Source: Candidatus Krumholzibacteriia bacterium
Lineage (GTDB): Bacteria; Krumholzibacteriota; Krumholzibacteriia; G020349025
Direction of reading: 5' to 3'
Assembly: GCA_035649275.1 (NCBI GenBank)
Contig: DASRJW010000108.1
Location: 1-35,418, forward strand
Length of the DNA: 35,418 bases
The notes under the pieces were generated by a model. That model searched no databases, had not been told where the DNA came from, and saw nothing but the letters and a program-made list of their open reading frames with translations. Position numbers and translations under genes: made by a program. Below are positions 30,846 to 35,418 of this stretch, in pieces (the stretch's first letter is position 1; every line of letters starts with the position of its first letter).

Positions 30846-32579
30846 ATGGGCGAGGGGGCCGAAGCGCTCCTCCGGCGTCTCGAGGCGGCGCGGGGGAGCT
30901 ATAGCGGCGGCGCTGGAGTGGCGAAGCTGGAGCTGCTACGCGAGCTCGCGCGCCGCCGGCTGCGAACGGCGAAGGCCGTGCTGCGCCTGCACGAGATCCT
31001 GTGCTTTCTCCGTGCTTATCCGGACGACGATGCGGTGCTCGGCCAGGTCGAGCGCATGCTCGCAGCGTTCGCGCACCGCGGGGATCTGCGGCGCTTCCGC
31101 TCTGTTCTCACCGATACCGGCATCGCGGGGACGCAGATCCACTACCGACTTTTCTGGCCGATGGCGCGCTGGGTCGCAAGACGCTGGCCCGAGCAGCTCC
31201 AGCTCGATTGGCGCGAGAATGGTCGGGCCGAGCAAATCCTCGAAGTCTTGCCGCTCCTCATGCCGTACAGTGAGATCGCCGGCTTCGAGGAGCTCGACCT
31301 CTCGCCGCGGGATTGGCTCGAGCGCCTCGAGGGGCCGGCGGAAACAGATGCAGCCTTCCTCGTCCGCCGCATCGAGGCGCTGCCGGGGGACGATTTCCAG
31401 CGTGAAGCGCTGCACGACCGGCTCGACCTGTGGTACCGCCTCGATCCGAGCTCCGAGACGCCGTCGCGCACGCGCGCGAAATACGGCGCCGCACCGCTGG
31501 TGTACCAGACGCAGCCCCTCGACCGCTCGCGTCCGGATTTGCGCCAGGAAGTGCACCGCCGCCCCGTCGCTGTACATGCTTTGAGGCGGCGCGAAGGGCA
31601 GCGCCTTCTCGACCTGGCCCGAGAGGCCATGCTCACCCGCTCCCGCGACCTGGATGTCTTCGCCTTCGGCGACCCCGACGACGTGCGTCTCGTCGATTTC
31701 GGCCACGGCCTGCAGTTCGTCACCATCGGCTTCCTTCCCGAACGCCGGCCGCTGCTGCATGCCATCTACGGTTTCTTGACCCTGCAGAACGGTGTTCCCA
31801 TCGGCTATGTCTTGGCGAGCGCTCTTTTCCGTCACGCCGAGGTGGCTTACAACACCTTCGAGACCTATCGCGGCGGCGAGGCGGCGCAGGTCTTCGGGCG
31901 CGTTCTTGCCATGACACGGTACCTCTTCGGTTCCGACTCCTTCAGCATCGATCCTTATCAGCTTGGTTACGGCAACAAGGAAGGCCTGGCGTCCGGTGCC
32001 TGGTGGTTCTACTACAAGCTCGGCTTCCGGCCCCTCGACCCGGAGGTGCGCCGCGTCCTCCGCGGCGAGCTCGCCGCGATGCAAGCGAATCCCCGGCACC
32101 GTTCGAGCATCGCCACACTGAAGAAGCTCGCCGCCGAGCACGTGTTCTTCGTTCCGAGCGGCCGCGGCGCGGGGCGCGCCCAGCAGCGGAGCGGCAGGCG
32201 CAGCCTCGCCGCAGGGGGGCCTGGCCTCCTGCCCCTCTGGAACGTGAGTCTCGGTATCACGGAGCACCTGGCGGAGCGGTTCGGTGCCGAGCGCGAGCGT
32301 GGCTTGCGCGTCTGCGCCGGCGAGGCCGCCCACACGCTCGGGCTGCGCTCGTTCCGCGGGTTTTCCGCTGGCGAGCGCCAGGCCTGGCAACGCTGGGCGC
32401 CGCTGGTCACGGCACTACCGGAGGTCGCGAGGTGGGGGGCCGCCGACAAGCGGGCCCTCGTCCAAGTCATCCGTGCCAAAGGCGGCCGGCGCGACTCGGA
32501 CTTCGTCCGCCGCTTCGATGCCCATCCGCGCTTGCGGCGGGCCATCCTGCGTCTCGCGGCCCGGGCCGGGGAGGCCTAG
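30846..32579 (+). CDS. Unclassified 577-aa protein with GNAT-like segment
   Basis: I do not recognise the family. The N-terminal 200 residues are helical and Arg/Leu-rich (LRTAKAVLRLHEILCFLRAYPDDDAVL). The middle part contains alternating strands and helices with VRLVDFGHGLQFVTIGFLP, then LTLQNGVPIGYVLASALFRHAEVAYNTFETYRGGEAAQVFGRVLAM and YGNKEGLASGAWWFYYKLGFRPLDP. The last resembles the end of an acetyltransferase domain (helix plus YxKLGFRP), with the preceding strand and loop in the place of the acetyl-CoA site. The C-terminal 180 residues are again basic. The ATG at 30846 follows AGGAGG at three bases; an in-frame ATG at 30816 lies at the edge of the degenerate attC and lacks a site. Confidence 0.65.
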   Translation: MGEGAEALLRRLEAARGSYSGGAGVAKLELLRELARRRLRTAKAVLRLHEILCFLRAYPDDDAVLGQVERMLAAFAHRGDLRRFRSVLTDTGIAGTQIHYRLFWPMARWVARRWPEQLQLDWRENGRAEQILEVLPLLMPYSEIAGFEELDLSPRDWLERLEGPAETDAAFLVRRIEALPGDDFQREALHDRLDLWYRLDPSSETPSRTRAKYGAAPLVYQTQPLDRSRPDLRQEVHRRPVAVHALRRREGQRLLDLAREAMLTRSRDLDVFAFGDPDDVRLVDFGHGLQFVTIGFLPERRPLLHAIYGFLTLQNGVPIGYVLASALFRHAEVAYNTFETYRGGEAAQVFGRVLAMTRYLFGSDSFSIDPYQLGYGNKEGLASGAWWFYYKLGFRPLDPEVRRVLRGELAAMQANPRHRSSIATLKKLAAEHVFFVPSGRGAGRAQQRSGRRSLAAGGPGLLPLWNVSLGITEHLAERFGAERERGLRVCAGEAAHTLGLRSFRGFSAGERQAWQRWAPLVTALPEVARWGAADKRALVQVIRAKGGRRDSDFVRRFDAHPRLRRAILRLAARAGEA

Positions 32580-32624
32580 TCGCCCCTGTTTGACCTGGGC
32601 CACGTCTCAACCCCCTTTGATTGG

Positions 32625-33662
32625 TCACGGCACGCTGCGAACTTTGGGGTAGGCTTTCCGGAACACTTTGTGCCAGCCGTCCCACACGCGACGTTCCTTC
32701 CAGTGCGAGAGCGGTGCCCCTATAAAGGTCGTCAACCTTCCCGAGAGTGGGTTCCCTATCCAGATGACGGGTGCGCGTACGGGAATGTCACAGCCTCTGT
32801 AAGGTTCGACCGCCTTGCAGCCTGTCATCACGAAGCACGAGTCGTTCGACCAAGCTGCCAGTGTGATCCAGGCGGTCGTCGAGACGTCATAGAAGATGCG
32901 GTTCCCTGTGGCGTTGTCATAGACACTGTAGCCCGTGTCGATGTCGCTTCCGAGTCTCCCTGTTGAGTCGATCTCCATGCCCTGGAAATGATCGAGAACC
33001 CAGCGTCCACCTGGGGATGTATGGAGGAGGTCAAATCGCTGCTTCGCCAGCATCTCGGGTGAGTGAAGAAGGTCCGGATACTTCTCTGACTCGCCATATG
33101 TCCACATCGAGGTCTCTTGGATGACAATGAAGTCAGCCCAAGTGGTGAGAGAATCGTCATGCGAAAGCTCCAGCATCCACTCCCCGAACAAGCCGTCGGT
33201 CAGCAAGTCGCGCATAGCCTCGGGCAGATGCCGCGCGCTCGGGTTCGAGGCCTCGGTGCGATCGGTGACGTGAGCCACGCAAACTGTGTAGGCTTGCCTT
33301 GCGACACTTCCGAGAGGTGGCCGCAACCAGTCCGGCATGGGCCAGCTCGGGGCGACGACAATGAGAGATTCAGCGAGCGTCGGCCGAGCATGGTCCTCGA
33401 GCACGGTCGCCGTCACGAAACGAAGATCCTTCCCCCACTTCACGGCGAGCACCACGGCCTTGCGATGACTCCAGTAGGTGTTTTCAGGCTGCTGTTGAGC
33501 CTGCAGAATGCAGGGCGCCATTAGGAATGTCACCACTACGAGCGCGATTTGGAGAAGATTGCGGCCACCAGAGACTTGGGCAAGTGCGCTTGACCCTACC
33601 AACGCAAGCGTCGCGAGGTGGGTTACCAGAGCAAGCCTCAGCGGCCCGTGCTTGTGCTTCAT
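32625..33662 (-). CDS. Hypothetical exported protein, compositionally distinct
   Basis: This 345-aa protein has two hydrophobic N-terminal segments (LALVTHLATLALVGSSALAQV and LLQIALVVVTFLMAPCILQAQ), the second ending in a signal-like LQAQQQ; which one is the real signal is unclear. The rest is soluble and aromatic-rich (TWADFIVIQETSMWTYGESEKYPDLLHSPEMLAKQRFDLL, FYDVSTTAWITLAAWSND). No family is recognised. Codon use is clearly less GC-rich than in neighbouring genes, pointing to recent acquisition. It is convergent with the 577-aa gene and separated from it by 45 bp without an obvious terminator. Confidence 0.65.
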   Translation of the reverse strand: MKHKHGPLRLALVTHLATLALVGSSALAQVSGGRNLLQIALVVVTFLMAPCILQAQQQPENTYWSHRKAVVLAVKWGKDLRFVTATVLEDHARPTLAESLIVVAPSWPMPDWLRPPLGSVARQAYTVCVAHVTDRTEASNPSARHLPEAMRDLLTDGLFGEWMLELSHDDSLTTWADFIVIQETSMWTYGESEKYPDLLHSPEMLAKQRFDLLHTSPGGRWVLDHFQGMEIDSTGRLGSDIDTGYSVYDNATGNRIFYDVSTTAWITLAAWSNDSCFVMTGCKAVEPYRGCDIPVRAPVIWIGNPLSGRLTTFIGAPLSHWKERRVWDGWHKVFRKAYPKVRSVP

Positions 33663-33677
33663 AACGTTATGCAGCTA

Positions 33678-33696
33678 GCTAACGCCCGGCATTAGC
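33678..33696. repeat. 19-bp near-palindrome upstream of the minus-strand exported protein gene
   Basis: GCTAACGCC and GGCATTAGC flank a single central C, with one mismatched pair. It sits 16 bp before the start of the 345-aa gene, in an operator-like position. A second, perfect palindrome ATAACGTTAT directly precedes and overlaps that start (33661-33670). Confidence 0.4.
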
Positions 33697-33738
33697 CTTG
33701 GCGCGAAGCGCGTCGGTGTCTACCACGCCTCTCGGGAC

Positions 33739-35418
33739 TCAGATGTTGTCCGCCTCCGTGGACTGGCGCCGGCGCGTCTGGGTTCCGGTGGTGCCCCAGC
33801 GCCAATTCTGAATCGCTGGCATGTCCTCGCCGTACTTGCAAATGTATTGCTCGTGCTCGATGAGCCGGTCCCGGATGGCCTGCTTGAAGTAGGCGGCGCG
33901 GGGACCGAGGCCGGGAACGCGATCGATCACGTCCTGCGCCAGGTGGAAGCGATCCAATTCGTTGCACACCGCCATGTCGAAGGGCGTGGTCGTCGTGCCT
34001 TCCTCTTTGTAACCGCGGACGTGCAGGTTCTTGTGGTTCGTGCGCCTGTAGGTGAGCCGGTGGATGAGCCATGGGTAGCCATGGAAGGCGAAGATGATCG
34101 GCTTGTCCTTGGTGAAGAGAACGTCGAAGTCCGGGTGGGAAAGACCGTGAGGGTGTTCTTCCGCGGTCTGCAAAGTCATCAAGTCCACCACGTTGATCAC
34201 GCGCACCTTGAGCTCCGGCAGGTGCCGGCGCATGAGGTCGACGGCGGCCAGTGTTTCCAGCGTCGGCACGTCACCGCAGCAAGCCATGACGACATCGGGC
34301 TCGCCGCTCTGGTCGTTGCTCGCCCAATCCCAGATGCCCACTCCGGCGGTGCAGTGCTTCACCGCCTGGTCCATGTTCAGCCACTGTGGGGCCGGTTGCT
34401 TGCCGGCAACGACCACGTTGACGTAGTTGCGGCTGCGCAGGCAGTGGTCGGTGACGCTGAGTAGGCAGTTGGCGTCGGGGGGCAAGTAAACTCGTACTAC
34501 CTCTGCCTTCTTGTTCATCACGTGATCGATGAAACCCGGATCTTGATGACTGAAGCCGTTGTGGTCCTGCCGCCAGACGTGGCTCGACAGCAGATAGTTG
34601 AGCGAAGCGATGGGGCGCCGCCAGGGGATGTGGTTGCACACCTTCAACCACTTGGCGTGTTGATTGAACATGGAGTCGACGATGTGGATGAAGGCCTCGT
34701 AGCAGGAGAAGAAGCCGTGGCGTCCAGTGAGCAGGTATCCTTCCAGCCAACCTTGGCACTGGTGCTCCGAGAGCATCTCCATGACGCGGCCGTCGGGAGC
34801 GAGGGCGTCGTCGTCGGGGAGGATCTCGGCGTTCCAGGCGCGCTTCGTCACCTGCAGCACGTCTTGCCAGCGATTGGAGTTGTTCTCGTCCGGGCTGAAG
34901 AGGCGGAAGTTGCGCGCTTCCATGTTGATCTTCATGACGTCGCGCAGGTATTGCCCCATGACCCGCGTCGCTTCGGCGCTTGTGGCACCGGGCTGGGAGA
35001 CCTCCACGGCATAGCGGCGGAAGTCGGGGAGACGGAGATCCCGTAGGAGCAGACCGCCGTTGGCGTGCGGGTTCGCGCCCATGCGACGCTGGCCTTGCGG
35101 CGCCAGCGCCGCCACCTCGGTGCGCAGCCGTCCGCTGGCGTCGAAGAGCTCCTCGGGCCGGTAGCTGCGTAGCCACTTTTCGAGCAGCTTCACGTGAGCG
35201 GGATTCTCGTGCATCTCGCCCATCGGCACCTGATGCGATCTCCAGGAGCCCTCGGTGGTCTTGCCGTCGATGGCCTTCGGACACGTCCAGCCCTTGGGTG
35301 TCCGCAAAATGATCATCGGCCAGCGCGGTCGAGAAGGCCGGTTGCCGTTCCGCGCCGCCCGGCGCAGGTGCGCGATCTCTTCGGCGATGCTGTCGAGCGT
35401 GGCCGCCATTTTCTGGTG
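33739..35418 (-). CDS. Phosphoketolase (Xfp family), C-terminal part
   Basis: About 559 residues are visible; the frame runs off the right edge, so some 230 N-terminal residues with part of the thiamine diphosphate site are missing (typical length about 790). Phosphoketolase motifs include [25 protein letters not shown] and the signature GFSHQDPGF in [15 protein letters not shown]. Others are [34 protein letters not shown], and [17 protein letters not shown] near the C-terminus. The enzyme splits xylulose-5-phosphate or fructose-6-phosphate with phosphate to acetyl phosphate and a sugar phosphate. Whether it is specific for one substrate cannot be told. No acetate kinase is visible in the window. 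Confidence 0.95.
   Translation of the reverse strand, partial: HQKMAATLDSIAEEIAHLRRAARNGNRPSRPRWPMIILRTPKGWTCPKAIDGKTTEGSWRSHQVPMGEMHENPAHVKLLEKWLRSYRPEELFDASGRLRTEVAALAPQGQRRMGANPHANGGLLLRDLRLPDFRRYAVEVSQPGATSAEATRVMGQYLRDVMKINMEARNFRLFSPDENNSNRWQDVLQVTKRAWNAEILPDDDALAPDGRVMEMLSEHQCQGWLEGYLLTGRHGFFSCYEAFIHIVDSMFNQHAKWLKVCNHIPWRRPIASLNYLLSSHVWRQDHNGFSHQDPGFIDHVMNKKAEVVRVYLPPDANCLLSVTDHCLRSRNYVNVVVAGKQPAPQWLNMDQAVKHCTAGVGIWDWASNDQSGEPDVVMACCGDVPTLETLAAVDLMRRHLPELKVRVINVVDLMTLQTAEEHPHGLSHPDFDVLFTKDKPIIFAFHGYPWLIHRLTYRRTNHKNLHVRGYKEEGTTTTPFDMAVCNELDRFHLAQDVIDRVPGLGPRAAYFKQAIRDRLIEHEQYICKYGEDMPAIQNWRWGTTGTQTRRRQSTEADNI

Noticed and set aside
33663-33735. Third attC-like site before the minus-strand exported protein
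   Set aside because: The GTTAGCT motif does not fit GTTRRRY and no partner core or long bulged stem could be found; only a short palindrome is present.
1-35418. CRISPR arrays, rRNA or tRNA genes
   Set aside because: No regularly spaced direct repeats or recognisable RNA gene sequences were seen on either strand.

Overview
The window is a GC-rich, gene-dense bacterial chromosome segment with short intergenic gaps and many GTG/TTG starts preceded by AGGAGG-type ribosome binding sites. The cell envelope appears Gram-negative: there are three lipoprotein-type signal peptides, a small outer-membrane beta-barrel and a periplasmic 5'-nucleotidase. No rRNA, tRNA or strong taxonomic marker is present. 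The gene mix would suit an uncultured lineage of the FCB/Gemmatimonadota/Eisenbacteria type, but that is only an impression.

Layout. 1-624: C-terminal end of an S9 prolyl oligopeptidase. 816-7069: apparent operon of glutamate dehydrogenase and two PEP-synthase-like proteins that keep the ATP/pyruvate-binding half but lack the phosphohistidine and PEP-forming parts; the second ends in a nucleotidyltransferase domain. A promoter with a perfect palindrome between its -35 and -10 boxes lies in front. 7246-12644: VIT/VWA protein, sigma-70-like factor, 89-aa protein and an amidohydrolase lipoprotein, all closely spaced. 12673-16053 (minus): UshA-like 5'-nucleotidase, metallophosphoesterase and outer-membrane barrel. 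16189-17654: CAP-domain protein and a DUF2255 protein. 17731-21180 (minus): alpha/alpha-toroid protein, sodium:solute symporter and two very small membrane proteins, the last two coupled by a GTGA overlap. 21416-29767: mostly small accessory genes (zinc-ribbon/DUF2007, retropepsin-like protease, acetolactate-decarboxylase-like lipoprotein, DUF2834, two VOC proteins, NTF2-like, GNAT) plus a HerA/DUF853 ATPase.

29763-30820 is the most distinctive part: two small one-gene units, a lipoprotein and a four-helix membrane protein. Each ends in an imperfect inverted repeat with the hallmarks of an integron attC site, namely RYYYAAC and GTTRRRY core boxes and extrahelical bases on one arm. No integrase gene is visible, so this looks like a small integrase-less cassette cluster (CALIN). 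After it come a large unclassified protein with a GNAT-like segment, a compositionally different secreted protein on the minus strand, and the C-terminal two thirds of a phosphoketolase running off the right edge.

Central metabolism appears at both ends (glutamate dehydrogenase with the PEP-synthase-like proteins, and phosphoketolase). Much of the middle is envelope or secreted proteins. Functions rest on motifs and residue spacing read by eye; no searches were run.
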